From the NCBI GenBank assembly GCA_035772405.1, contig JAYKKM010000498.1, positions 1,292,501 to 1,356,500 of the forward strand: DNA of 64,000 nucleotides, in the 5' to 3' direction. How positions within the stretch are numbered: the first letter of the stretch is position 1; every line of letters starts with the position of its first letter. Both the position numbers and the translations under genes were made by a program. Positions 40,803 to 52,059 of this stretch are shown here, piece after piece. The notes under the pieces are model-generated. The model was not told the DNA's origin, searched no databases, and was given only the letters and a program-made list of their open reading frames with translations. The stretch is from Chrysogorgia sp. JL179-B06 (lineage: Eukaryota > Cnidaria > Anthozoa > Scleralcyonacea > Chrysogorgiidae).

Positions 40803-41165
40803 TCAGTATTTGTTTCTATAGCCTTTTGTTTTACCCATAATTTCTATTCGCTTTGGCATACTTTCAATCGTTAGATCTATTACATCGATAGGCATGCTAC
40901 GCAAACATTCAATCACTCTTTCTTGAAATTGTTCAAACGACTCTGACACGATATTTCTATTTATGACCTCCTCACGTAAACGCCACTTCGCAAGATGACA
41001 GATGTTCTCAATGGGATTGATATCTGGAGACCGAGCAGAAATCTTAAGAAGTTCCGCCTCAATATCTGTCTCTCGCAAATATCGTGCAAACGCTGTTTGC
41101 TCTGCTGATATTGCATTACATTTCATTACTCTTCTCTTGCCTTTAATCCTTTTGACCAAATTCAT
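40803..41165 (-). pseudogene. Tc1/mariner-type transposase C-terminal fragment
   Basis: Reads LKISARSPDINPIENICHLA, then VINRNIVSESFEQFQERV and IESMPKRIEIMGKTKGYRNKY-like ends. The SPDxNPIE motif with the third catalytic acid and the SMPxRI tail are standard for Tc1. The first 200 codons are missing. Confidence 0.8.
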
Positions 41166-41368
41166 GGCTCAATTACCTTGACGTCACTGACTATTTCCCA
41201 TAATCTTTTAATTATTGACGTAATTGTGTTCTAATTGAAGTGGCTTACTTCGCAATTCTGATGCATATTCTTATCATGTACATTTTCATGTGACGACATT
41301 GTTGACACATGTAATTATCTTTCATATTTTATCCCTATTTTTATTCATTTTGAATTGTGTTATTCAGA

Positions 41369-41631
41369 CAATCATGGCCGAAAGTCGTGGGACAGTGTTG
41401 TAGAGTTCTTGAAAAATCCGACCCCCCCCCCTGACCCCCATCAATGTTGTATTTTTTGGTGTTTCAAACGACAACGCACACATAATTCTCATATAGTTAC
41501 ATTGCATCCATTTTATTCAACATTGTAGGGGGGGAGGGGGGGTATGGGTTCATATGTGTGATAATAGAATTTAGTAAAACTTGAATAGGTAATAAATGTG
41601 ACTGTGTCCCAGCTACTTTTGGCCAGGATTG
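41369..41631. mobile_element. 263-bp MITE, copy 2 of a direct pair
   Basis: Same ends and interior as 39804-40049, except for an extra AACGACAACGCACACA-containing segment of about 20 bp near 41460. The two copies bracket the Tc1 fragment. Confidence 0.8.
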
Positions 41632-44524
41632 TGTGTCTTCTTAAGATATCCTACCTGCTTGAAAAAAACATCTTGTTTTTCCTTTGTTGGTGCCCAGGCT
41701 GTGATTGTATTGTACAATTCTTGAAATCCCTTTTTATGAGAAATTACATATTTGAGGCACTAAACGCACTTTAGAGTCATTAACACTTAAATGTACTTAT
41801 TTTTAGATGTACCTGCCAAATTTGCTTAACCGTGTTGCATGTTTCCGGTTTCAACACCTCATCGAACCTTTCTGGCAAACGTTTCAGCAGGTCCTTCTTC
41901 TCCTGCCCCACCAAACTTCGCCAGTCATAACCACTCGTCTTCTTCCCTGTGCCATCCAACTTTGCCCAAACAGTGAATGGAATTCCACATTCATTTATTG
42001 CCTTGACAAGAGCTTTTAGGTGGAGTCCTTTCTGCTCACTTGACCTCTTGTTTTTGTCATTACTTAGGTCCCATCATACAGTGTTGATGATTATGTTCCT
42101 CTCAAGAACATCTGCATAGAAAATAACAATAAATAAGAAACATCTTTAGTGTTACAGGTGACGTTTGAAACAACATCTGAACATGCAAGTGTACTCTTAT
42201 TTCCTTGAGTGTACCTGTGATTCTGAGCAAAAGGTGGAGTTCATCAACCCGAACATTTTCAATGGCAATATCCAATAGAGGCGGGGAAATACAGCCAAAG
42301 TTATCTTTCTTTTTCCTGCAAAGTAACTTGATGTCCTGTAGAGTTCGCTTCATCTCATCTGTCCAGTAGTGTGACTCAGGTTTAGCCATGTCCCATCTAG
42401 AATTATGTCCAATCATAGCATTAGCAAAGTAGTATTAAATAAAACTTTTTTTTTGGTTTTACTGCGATAATATTTGTATACATGTAGATCTCACCTGTCA
42501 TCTTTGTGAATCTTGCAATAATACATGCATAAATGGAGTTGGCAGCATTCATCCCTAACATTGCCAGCAAAAACTAAAAAAACAAACAATTGTGCATATT
42601 ATTCAGTGTTCCAGTGAGAGAGACAGGGGACAGGACAAAGGAAATTTGGGTGGCAATAAAATTTCCCTTTTCCTACAGGCTTTTTAGATTGCATGTACAT
42701 GTACAAGACAGGAGGGTGCTGGTGTTATAGGGAATAAACTATTCTTAAGAGAAACTTTTGAAAGTATATACAAATTACATATTGTTACCTTATAATCTCC
42801 TCCGAGAAAAAACTTTAACTGGATTTTTTCCCCTTCTATATCTCCCTCATTGATGATTGTATTAATTTCACTGAAGATTTCTTGGAAAGATTCTGCCATG
42901 CTATTGTAGCACTCTTTACCACAAAGCACTGCATACGCATGGTTGCCTAAACAAAATTTGCTGATGGTTAGTTACATGTACATTGTATGATGTAATTCAA
43001 GTTCACACTTAATACTGTCTATTAATTTTACTATTCTAGTTCAATAGGAGAGACAAGTTTTAAGTAATCCACCCCTAACCAGATGGACCTACTCCCATAA
43101 AAAAGCCTGGCATTGGTTTCATCTTGTACCCAGTTATTTTTTGGGGAAGCCACAATGTTGTAAAATTTTAGGCACTAGGCTTTGGGGTGAATATGTTCAA
43201 GCACAAAAAAATAAACATATGGTTCACCTTTTGTTGACATCACATCCTACTCATCAGACAGAAGCGCGAATGACATCGCAATATAGTTTGATATCCTTGA
43301 TATCTTGGCTCCATCCCCAGAAATCTTCACCTTTTGGCAACCGTTTTGCCCTTTCTCCACCTATAATAACGATTTGGAGAATATTGGGAGATTTAATTAA
43401 AATGTCTAACAGAGGTTTAATAATTATTCCCATTAGGTAATTTTGATCATGATAATGATAATCATTATTATTATGTTTACCTTTTCTTTAAGCTTTCGCC
43501 TAAGCTCCTCCCTAAAACTCATTTGGGCTCCAACCAAATCACCTTGGGTCCTTGTTATAGTAAATATACCATTGATGTCACTTCTGCACTGCTTGATCAA
43601 ATAACTCCTCAGCAACCCACTTTCGACCACAGATAATGCATGGTATGTGGCATCGCCAATGCAGAAATTATCCATGATGTGAAGGACTTCTTTGATCCTT
43701 ATTTTCTCCTTGTCGGGCAAATCACCATATTTGTACTCTTGGGAAATTTTATCTCCAGGGCTAATGTCCAACTTAATCTGCTCACCGTTGGAGTCTTCCA
43801 ATACGAGAGTGTTTGAGGTTGCCCCATAAGATTCCAAGAACCACAATGCTCTTTCAGCTTTTGTCTTGAGTTCCTTCAATTTTCTCTGGCGTTGTCTTGG
43901 ACCGACATTACCTAGAGTGTTACTCTTATTCCCAAGACTATCTGTACAACTTTGGCAGACATTCATTTCTTCAATGTTATTTACATACTCTGTCAGGGTG
44001 GTATTCTCCTCTTGCAATAGATTTATTTCTGCCTCGCAATTTCTAACCCCATTTTCACAGTTTCTTATCTTTTCCTTTAGCAATTCCAAGTAAAGTTCTG
44101 AGCATCTCTCTTCAAGTTCAATGACTTCTTGCGAACGGCTTGCTCGTTCCTCCTCTTCACTACGTTGCTTTGGTTCAGCAATCTCGCTATGGCAGACGTT
44201 TACCCGGCGTACCTTCTGCAACAGCCTTATTTTTGTATTACCGCTTTTACCACGACATTCCCGCACGGCATTTAAAGCTGCATCATTGATCCGTTTATCC
44301 AACGATGGAGCGTTGACCAAACCAAATGGAAGAGCTTGAGTTTCTCCAATAAAATTTGCATACGAAGCACTTGTTGTTTTAACCTTCAAACCATGCCAAT
44401 AAATCAGTATCTCTTGGGGGATTTCCAAAACTAAGTAGGGTTCATCGGACAACAATCTTCTCCCGATTTCAGGGTTTTTATTGGAATATCCTATTTGTGA
44501 ATAAAATTTTGATTGTTTTGCCAT

Positions 44525-45379
44525 GGCATAGTTTTAAAAAATTTAGGATTTTCGCGCGTTTATTAACATTTCCCACGTCCATGGTGATACTGCTGGCTTT
44601 TTGCCTATTGTGGGCTCAAATTTTCCGAATATTGTTTATCATTAATATCGTTGTACCTGTGAACAGCGGCATAAAGCTCTAGTAAGCATGCGTAGTCGGA
44701 CGTTCAAACAACGTAAAATACAACGAGCTTCGAGCAGATGCTTTCAGCGTTAAAATACTCCAAAATCTCGCCGAATGATGGCTATTTCAAAACCTGCTGA
44801 GTTCGCTATTGGACGCCGGAGTTTGTCGTTGTTCATTTGCTTTCAAAAATTCAACAAGGGAAAGTACAAGTCAAAATAAGGTAAGATTTCAACCCGTCAA
44901 CATATCTGAAGAGTTAAGAACTTCAACTTACTGGAAACAATTTCGCATGCTGACATTTGTGTATTTTATGGAGTTCTAGTGCGGTTTATTGTAAGAAACT
45001 GTGTGCTAAATGGCGCTTCTTGTAGACTAAGCTATGGAGAATCATCGGCGATTTATGGATTTTTTCAGGGACAACCGAGTTTTTGCAAATATCGAATAAT
45101 TTTTGGTTTTTGATGTTCTTTAACATTCGTTTAACTAAGCGTTAATTTCGCATTTCAAGAAAGTATATTTGTTGTATGTTTATTTCAACATTTTTGCCAC
45201 TCGCCTTATAATATTATAGGTAAATTTTACAAAATAGATTAGCCCAAAGGAGTATTGCGCAATCGCATGTCGCGTATTTCTGGCTATGGGAAATTTCCAT
45301 ATCAACATGCTTTGAAAATCTGGTAAATCGACCTTTCCACATACCAAGTGTTTTTGACTGTCATCCTGGCACGACTTAG
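44525..45379. other. Non-coding stretch upstream of the minus-strand gene
   Basis: Probable 5' region of the gene ending at 44524. From 45268 on, decayed Harbinger 3' sequence begins. No other feature. Confidence 0.4.
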
Positions 45380-45976
45380 TCAGTAGTTAAAGATCCGTTC
45401 TCTCCTCTGTGCCTCGTTATTTTTCAGATAGGCCTTTATTACCCATGGTAAAAGAGGATATGCTGGATCTGCCAGAATGAGTGTTGATTTCTTTTGTCAT
45501 GTCACTTGGAAAGATTTTTTGTTCGTTCCCCTTCTTGAAAATGGCAGAGTTTGAAAAAAGAGAGCATCGTGTATGCTCCCTGGCCATCCGATCACAACAT
45601 CCCTGTACAGGTAATTGCAATCTACTACAGCTTGCATTAAAATGCTGTGATACCCTTTTCGATCGACATATTCTGCATGGCTCTCAGAGGGTGCAAGCAT
45701 TGGAATGTGTATGCCATCAATGGCACCTGCACACATGGGGAAACCCCATCTTTTTTCATAACAATCACTTGCTGCAGTTGGTCTCCTTGTGGAAAACATA
45801 TCATATTTTACAGCCATCTAGTTATGGCACAGCAAACATCTCTGACGCATAGACATGAAAACGATCGTGAAACTCCGAATAAATTGGCTATTGTTCCGAT
45901 CGTCGCTTCATCGAAATTGATGAAGGGCTCTATAATGTTAGGAGTGCGGAAACCCAACAAAATTTTTGTCATGTAA
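45380..45976 (-). pseudogene. PIF/Harbinger transposase (HARBI1-like nuclease), broken
   Basis: From 45976 the frame reads MTKILLGFRTPNIIEPFINF, an HTH-like NLFGVSRSFSCLCVRDVC, then a stop near 45832. The catalytic part resumes: YEKRWGFPMCAGAIDGIHIP, RKGYHSILMQAVVDC, DVVIGWPGSIHDALFF (DDE residues D in IDG and D in HDA). After a frameshift near 45510 it continues as ADPAYPLLPWVIKAYL, up to a stop at 45380 inside the FNY motif. Sequence decays beyond. Confidence 0.82.
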
Positions 45977-48104
45977 ATGAATGGGTCCGCGGGCCAAAAT
46001 TTAAGGGTGCCATACCGAAACTATTTGTGGTGTAAACGGGGCAAAAATGTCCAATTGGATGTTTATCTATCTGATTCAACACAACTTCTCAAATATAAAC
46101 AAAAGTAGACTATACTCTGGAATAACCTCATAGTAATCTTCACCAGATCTTTAACACCATTAGGCTCGACTTTGATAATATATACTGATATTTAAATATA
46201 TTTAAAAGCGAAAAATTCGTAGAGCTAAACAAAGTTCTGCCGCCATGACCGGCGCTTACATTGGCATTCACCTCGCCTTTGGCGAATAATTGTTAAATAT
46301 TAATCAGTGAAATTGTAGGAATTCCGAACAATATGTGTATAGACGAATTTCAAGATCTTGCGCAGTAGCAACTTATTTTATAGGGATTTTGGCTTGACGG
46401 GTGTATGTTACACGCTATGAAATCCCTATTAGTTTCTAATTAGTTTCTACTGCGCATGATCGTGAAACTCGATCGTATTAGGTCTATACCTGTTCTAAAA
46501 ATGAAAGCCATCTAATTACGAGGGCCCCCTGTGGGGAGCACGAGTCTTAAAAAGGGCTCTATTTTCCGTTTTTATGTCGAGAATCTGCATTACGTCATCC
46601 CGATAGGCTTTGCGAAACATGCAAGAAATGGTTGCGAAACTAATGTTGGAATATTCACTTCATCCTTGTTGTCAATGAATCACAGTCGGAAATGCATTTA
46701 TGAGACCTGTAAAATAATGCAAAGATTCTCTCCAGGATAACTGGACGAGAGAAACACAGATGAGAGATTAAAGAAAAAACTCCAATATACGAACAACCAC
46801 AAATACACGCGTTTCTATTCAAACATCCCAGTTTCTCCATTCGCAAACACACCACCGCCCTTCGACTCCATTTTCACCTACACATTGTTCATGTCAATCA
46901 TCAGTGTTATCCACATAATATAATTATTTTGATATTCGTTAATATACTCCAATGTACTGTTTGCCCACTATTTACAAGATTCAACACCAATGTAGGTCTC
47001 ATTACCCACCCATATATTACACAAAATCTCACACTATTCACAATCGCTATCTACTCCTACTGTTGGTACACACCACATACATGTATTTCGTATCCAAATG
47101 GGAACACCCGTTTTAAGTGTCAAATTTACGTCACCCGTTTTTAATTGTAAAATCACGTCATCCAACTCAGAGCCCCATGCCGTATCTGAATTTACTCCAG
47201 TCGATTGTCAAAACATCCTACTTATTACCATATTTAACACCGGTGCAGGTCCCACCACCTATTTTTTATCAAAACGACTATCGTTGCAAGGCAATGCGAG
47301 CGAATATTTGAAGCAAGTTCGAACTTTCGTATTATTGGCAATGAATCGCAGTTGGAAAAGTTTACCGAGACCTGTAAACCGGAATAGACAGCCGAATCAG
47401 TGCGAAGGACAGGGAAATATTATTATACCATATGTTGACAAATATCTGTGAAACTCCGTAATATTAATCATTATGAAATGTTGTGTTTTTGTCCGATTTA
47501 AATCAATTCTATATCGAAATAATCACTTGAATCTGGCGAATCGGACGCTGTAGGTTTCGTCTACTTAAAATGTGAAGATACGTAAGCGATTAAATGAGAA
47601 AATTATATGAGAATTATAAATGAGAATTATATGAGAATTATATGAGAAAATACGTAAGCGATTAAAGCGAGACTCGTCTTTAAAATCAAAGGACATGGCT
47701 TCAAGATCTATTCGTCGTTTACCCGATAATTTAATGCTTTTATGTCCATTAAACCGATGTAATTTCGTAACAGATATGTTTCGTATACCTTGCCGTTGAT
47801 TTTTATATAAATTTTGACACACGAAGACCTTCAATCGAACAGATATTAGAAAAAATAGCATTGCCGTGTTTAGTGTTTACATTAAATTTCGTCTTCGTGT
47901 CAGGCGTTCTGCATGTAGATGCCTGATTTTTCTTCGTTATCCTTTGTACTGCAGATTCAGGTTGAGTGTTTAATGACGTCACGCTCATGTGGTCGTTCCA
48001 AGGCGCGAACGTAGGCGTTGTCAAGTGTCAAATGGAACGTTGCTAAGGTGGAAATGTGTCGCTCATTTGACGAACGTAATTTATTTATTTGTAACATTTG
48101 AAAT
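45977..48104. other. Non-coding stretch with a short tandem repeat
   Basis: Contains short unsupported ORFs and the AT-rich tandem repeat at 47577-47667. No coding motif or RNA gene was recognised. Confidence 0.45.
47577..47667 (+). repeat. AT-rich tandem repeat (ATGAGAATTAT units) between two GATACGTAAGCGATTAAA copies
   Basis: Four to five copies of an 11-13 bp ATGAGAATTAT unit are framed by TACGTAAGCGATTAAA at 47579 and 47651. Confidence 0.8.
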
Positions 48105-49484
48105 ATGAATATGGACAAACTTGTCGAAATCCAAGTTCTATATAATTATTATTCGAATGAACGAATAACCCCACTGTTTATGGACAACAATGAGTTGTTA
48201 TCTTTGTCATATCATGGGTTCTACACGCGTATGTTGATAGAAGTACCGCATCTCGCGAAGTTATCGCCAACTGTAGACTCGTTACGTTTGAGTGTCGTTG
48301 AACCAGGCCGAGCTGATATCGATATATCGCCCAAATATTTCAAATCACAGATGATGAAACTACTAAACGAACGTGTGAAGGCAATTGTTATTCGTGTGGC
48401 AGCCAACGAATCACCGTTAAATGCACTACCAACAGAAAAATGTTTACGTCCTGAAAATGCAAGAAGCAGACGTAGCCTTGACCTCGTGGAAAATCAAGAA
48501 CCGCCAGATACAGAAAATGCGAACATTCAGTCGTCTGCCCAGGTTCGTTTGTGTGGGAACAATATCAAAAATAATACAATAATCAACTCAAGCGATCCTC
48601 AACATGTGGTTTTACCACTAGAAAGGCATGCTAAAAGATACGAACAGATTGTTGAAGGCATTTCCGAACAGTTAAATGAAAGTAATGAAAAACTTGTGAA
48701 ATTGGACAACAAGTTGTCAACAGCTAGCAGACAAAACGCTGGTCACTTGTCCGTGTGCAGTAATTGCCATCTAAAAACTGGGCACACAAGAAAAGCATGT
48801 CAGTTCAGCCCATGTCGGTCAGCTTTTTCTTGTGGAATACTGACGAAGCACAACGATCAGAAATCTCTCCAAGCAAGTATCGCGAAAGATGTCACAAAAC
48901 TACAGAGTCAATTGCGAAAGGCTCAAACTGATTGGGACAGTGCTACAACTGCCATGGAAAGACTGAAAAATTCCTCCTCCAAGAGAATTGAAGACATTAT
49001 TGTGAATCAAAAACCCGACAGGTACACTAGCCCCTGTGGACGCAAGAATTGGTTGGTATTAAATAAGGATGTTGTCCTCTTACAAAGTAAATTAAAAGGA
49101 ACGCTTGCCACTCGAACCAATGTCATGAACCTACTAACTACGGTGGTACAAGAACAATCGAGGGTAACAGCCACATTTATGAAAGCTACAAAGACTCTGC
49201 AAGAAACAGGTCACCGCGTATCTTCCCAGAAAACAGCTCTTGAAGAAGAATATTCGATACGATTTCCTGTGAAACGTCGACGTAGCGAATTGGGCAAATC
49301 ACCTGGAGCAGGGCTTTTGGTTGCACAAGAGAAGGACGACTTTCACTTGGCGCTTAGACTTCAGCGAGAAGAAGTTGAATGCGAATCAGACTCGGAAAGT
49401 TGTTCTATTGTTCAACCCAATGGCAATGACAGACGCGACTGCAGACGCGGCTGCAGCATTGTTATTTTTAAAGACCGAAAGTGA
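48105..49484 (+). CDS. Intact 459-residue protein with zinc knuckle and coiled coils, unknown
   Basis: Single open frame with no intron. N-terminal 95 residues: globular (VLYNYYSNERITPLFMDNNE ... KLSPTVDSLRLSVVEP). A CCHC-type knuckle CSNCHLKTGHTRKAC near residues 221-235 is followed by CQFSPCRSAFSCGILTKH, a second cysteine group. Coiled coils flank it (ISEQLNESNEKLVKLDNKLS; DVTKLQSQLRKAQTDWDSAT). A basic KRRRSELGKSP sequence sits near 390 and the tail is acidic and serine-rich. CCHC knuckles bind nucleic acid, so it may be a gag-like or TE-associated protein; no capsid fold can be claimed. It is the only long intact ORF in its area and stands 420 bp from an IS630-like pseudogene. Confidence 0.6.
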   Translation: MNMDKLVEIQVLYNYYSNERITPLFMDNNELLSLSYHGFYTRMLIEVPHLAKLSPTVDSLRLSVVEPGRADIDISPKYFKSQMMKLLNERVKAIVIRVAANESPLNALPTEKCLRPENARSRRSLDLVENQEPPDTENANIQSSAQVRLCGNNIKNNTIINSSDPQHVVLPLERHAKRYEQIVEGISEQLNESNEKLVKLDNKLSTASRQNAGHLSVCSNCHLKTGHTRKACQFSPCRSAFSCGILTKHNDQKSLQASIAKDVTKLQSQLRKAQTDWDSATTAMERLKNSSSKRIEDIIVNQKPDRYTSPCGRKNWLVLNKDVVLLQSKLKGTLATRTNVMNLLTTVVQEQSRVTATFMKATKTLQETGHRVSSQKTALEEEYSIRFPVKRRRSELGKSPGAGLLVAQEKDDFHLALRLQREEVECESDSESCSIVQPNGNDRRDCRRGCSIVIFKDRK

Positions 49485-49910
49485 CTCAAAACGACAGTAA
49501 ATAATATTACAAACATACACTGATACATTAAAGTTTATAGCCGTAAAGTTATTATTACCATTTGCAAGCTACCGTTTAGTTGCAAGCTACCGTTTTGCTA
49601 GTTTGAAAACGCGTTTACAGTAATTAATTGTTTACGTTTGAAACGTCGTTAAATTTGAACTGTGAAATTGACATGTATATAATGTTTGAGAAGGCAAAGC
49701 CTGTTCCCAGCTTGTTTGGCAAACGTTTGATATTGTTCATGATAAAATCCTACTCATTTACGTAATAACGGCTCTAATGTAAACGTATATAAATGTGTAT
49801 ATATACAAGTTTATACTGAGCATGCAAGCTGTTGAATTGTTGTTATAAAATAAAACTTTAATTGAAATCTAGATCCAGTTGTATAAAAATTATAAATTAC
49901 TGCATGTCAT
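49485..49910. other. Non-coding stretch downstream of the knuckle protein
   Basis: Includes a short duplication TTGCAAGCTACCGTTT (49561, 49578) and AATAAAACTTT at 49848 that could end the upstream transcript. Confidence 0.4.
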
Positions 49911-50543
49911 TTACTGAACTTGAATATAGCCCGTATATTCAAAAAATCCTCGCATGTCACCTGGAGTTATGAATTCGAGTGAAGTGTACATGTGAGCAAC
50001 ACATTCAGCAATCGTTAAGTTAGTGATGTCCCCAAATCTATATTTCATTAATTTCCGAACACATACTCTGCAGGATTTCAGGAGAATATGCTGGCATATA
50101 CACCAACTCAATGTCAATATCATTTAAGAATTCTCTTAAAACTCTGCCTCCTGCATTGGAGGTGGGTTGCGCAGTTGTCCATAACAATAACTGAGCCAGG
50201 CTCTAACACGGGTTGTCCAGTTCGAACATTAATCGAGTGAAACGCTTCGAAAAATGCAAGAAAATCTACTGTATCCGCGCTGCCATCAACTGTATTTACG
50301 CAGTCGACTCCAGTTAATGAGCACATAAGGTTAACTGTAGTGTTCGGCGTATCTCTGGAATTCGATTGCTCTCTCTCCAACAGGAGCATGTCCGTACTTT
50401 CGCGTGCCGTGTTGTGGTAGCTTCAGACCACATTCGTCAAAAAACTTTAATGTATATGGGTCCTTGCTGTTCAAGTATTCTACGAAAAGTTGTGTGTAAG
50501 CCATATTTTGTATAGTGAACCTTTCTTGTGCTACAACATTCAA
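49911..50543 (-). pseudogene. IS630/Tc1-type DDE transposase, broken
   Basis: Minus-strand frames in order: LKFFDECGLKLPQHGTRKYG, then FQRYAEHYS and a stop; TTVNLMCSLTGVDCVNTVDG and PGSVIVMDNCATHLQ; then, in a third frame, LVYMPAYSPE with the third acid region damaged, and KLMKYRFGDITNLTIAECVA. First and second catalytic aspartates are visible. Two frameshifts are near 50335 and 50150 and one near 50060. The N-terminal helix-turn-helix is missing. Confidence 0.72.
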
Positions 50544-51823
50544 CTTTTTGCTACCTTCCCGCAGGGAGGCAGCACACTATTCTTGACGTTCCTCGTACTC
50601 AGACCTCTTGGCCGAACTATGTAAAGTCAACAGATTTGAGATTCATATATGTTTCTCGGATGTTTTTCAGATGACGTTTATTACGTAGGTTTTATGACGT
50701 TACTACAATAATATACATACTCCACAGGCTTTCGGGTATTTACGTATTTACGGAAGCCACCCGACTAGCATTGTTCGCATCTTGCGAATGCGACCAATGT
50801 TATGGCAAGCGATGGCATTTTCTGACGAAGGCATAATACGTACTTTGAGCGTCCATCGAACGTGTGATTTGTGTTTGCCATTGCTGTCTTTTCGAAGCGA
50901 GCGAAGATTTTCTTTTTAGGGTAAGATGACTAAGATTGTAGTATGAGCTTATTTTTTGTGTTAAAGACATAATAAACGGAAATTTGACACAGGAAGGTGG
51001 TGAGATATCATATGCGATTTTGCCATCTTCGTGCTTTGTCGACGTTTATAAATACCAGATGATTTTCAGAAGATTTGACGGCTTTTCTTCTTCTACTTTT
51101 AGCTGCTGTGCATTTGTGAGTTCGATTCTCACAGGAGCCATTGTGTTCGCGCTGATCACCAATCCGATCAGACTCTATCTGCCTGTGAATAATATCAGGC
51201 AACCCAAATCAAACGTAGCCATTGTGCACGTTCGCCCGTTGAGGCAAATAAACTCGCCCGTTGAGGCAAATGAGACGATCTGATATGTCAATACCTCGGT
51301 TTTGCCTCTTAGGTGGCCCCTCAAAAAATACACCATTATTAATATTAGGCTTTAGAGCCTTTCATCTTGTTTATACTGGTGACGTAATTATATGAAGCTC
51401 TTTTCATTAACTATTGTAACCGTATGATTTCGTGAATATTTCACCAATAACAAGATAAAAGACTCTAAAGTCTAAATTACCAAGGTCTCAATAACGAAAA
51501 CGCTCCCTGTCGCTGAAATACCATATTTCGATAGAAAATAAGTTTCAATCCAGGACCAGGTGCCGGTTGTTCACAAATTGAGCGCCAATCCTGGTTTAAA
51601 ATATAACCGACTGTTTTAATTTGTGTGCTTCTGTGTATGCCTGTGTTTCAAAATTTTAGAAAGTTTCAAAGTTTGCAATAAAGTTTACACTATAAACCTA
51701 TTGAAGTTGTAATTAGCCTGCGCTGCACTGGCGCAGACGGAAATAATACCTGTTTATGTATTTCCGTCTGCGACGTAATCAGCCCCCAGGGACGAGGGTC
51801 GCAAGTCGAGGGTAAAAGTCGAG
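50544..51823. other. Non-coding stretch with repeat relics
   Basis: Contains copy 2 of the GGGAGGCAGCAC repeat (50550-50640), a tRNA-3'-half-like GTGAGTTCGATTCTCAC hairpin at 51116-51132, a duplicated CGCCCGTTGAGGCAAAT (51233, 51254) and a 14-bp-arm hairpin CGCAGACGGAAATA at 51735-51775. Confidence 0.45.
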
Positions 51824-51930
51824 GATCAGAAAAATAACCCTTAGTATGTGTATGTTACTCCGTATTTTAAAGTTATTCAATGCACAAGATGTTATTCCGT
51901 ATATACGCACGCAAATATATAGAGGATATT

Positions 51931-52059
51931 ACATGACCGTGCGAAGATACGAATTATATTTTCGAGTGTTGTCAATATCTCTCACGAGTGAGCGAAGCGA
52001 ACGAGTGTTAGATATTGACAACACGAGAAAATATAATTTGTATCTTCAAGCGGTCATGT
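51931..52059. mobile_element. 129-bp palindromic MITE
   Basis: ACATGACCGTGCGAAGATAC on the left is matched by the inverted right end (ACATGACCGCTTGAAGATAC). Arms of about 57 bp run through TATTTTCGTGTTGTCAATAT-like sequence to a GAGTGAGCGAAGCGAACGAG loop. TTA/TAA flanks may be the target duplication. Confidence 0.75.

Larger units (their letters stand above)
39410..44524 (-). pseudogene. Eight-exon TE-type gene with candidate D-D-E catalytic region (SGDG/GGDY/GVEK family)
   Basis: Minus-strand exons: 43481-44524 (MAKQSKFYSQIGYS..., a coiled coil ELEERCSELYLELLKEK, CQSC, RQRQRKLKELKTKAERAL, IKEVLHIMDNFCIGDATYH); 43250-43360 (KVKISGDGAKISR); 42789-42946 (GNHAYAVLCG ... FFLGGDYK); 42495-42573 (FLLAMLGMNAANSIYA); 42215-42396 (RRWDMA-type start, then DIAIENVRVDELHLLLRI); 41813-42062 (GLHLKALVKAINECGIPF, GYDWRSLVGQEKK); 41655-41729 (FQELYNTITAWAPTKEKQD); 39410-39679 (SPYIHLLVYHVPKF, FTGQGVEKTNDVVRN). 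Invariant D, D and E in SGDG, GGDY and GVEK suggest an RNase H-like transposase, a family widespread in cnidarians and sponges but not one I can name. Some splice phases do not match (exons 2/3 and 4/5), so the copy is probably dead. Confidence 0.6.

Noticed and set aside
40520..40840. 106-codon ORF between the two MITE copies
   Set aside because: No motif, and its 3' end overlaps the Tc1 fragment on the other strand.
46531..47451. Several 60-117 codon ORFs
   Set aside because: No motifs, no splice-site support; composition like the surrounding non-coding DNA.
51100..51150. Possible tRNA gene around GTGAGTTCGATTCTCAC
   Set aside because: Only a T-arm-like hairpin is present; no A box, anticodon arm or pairing acceptor was found.
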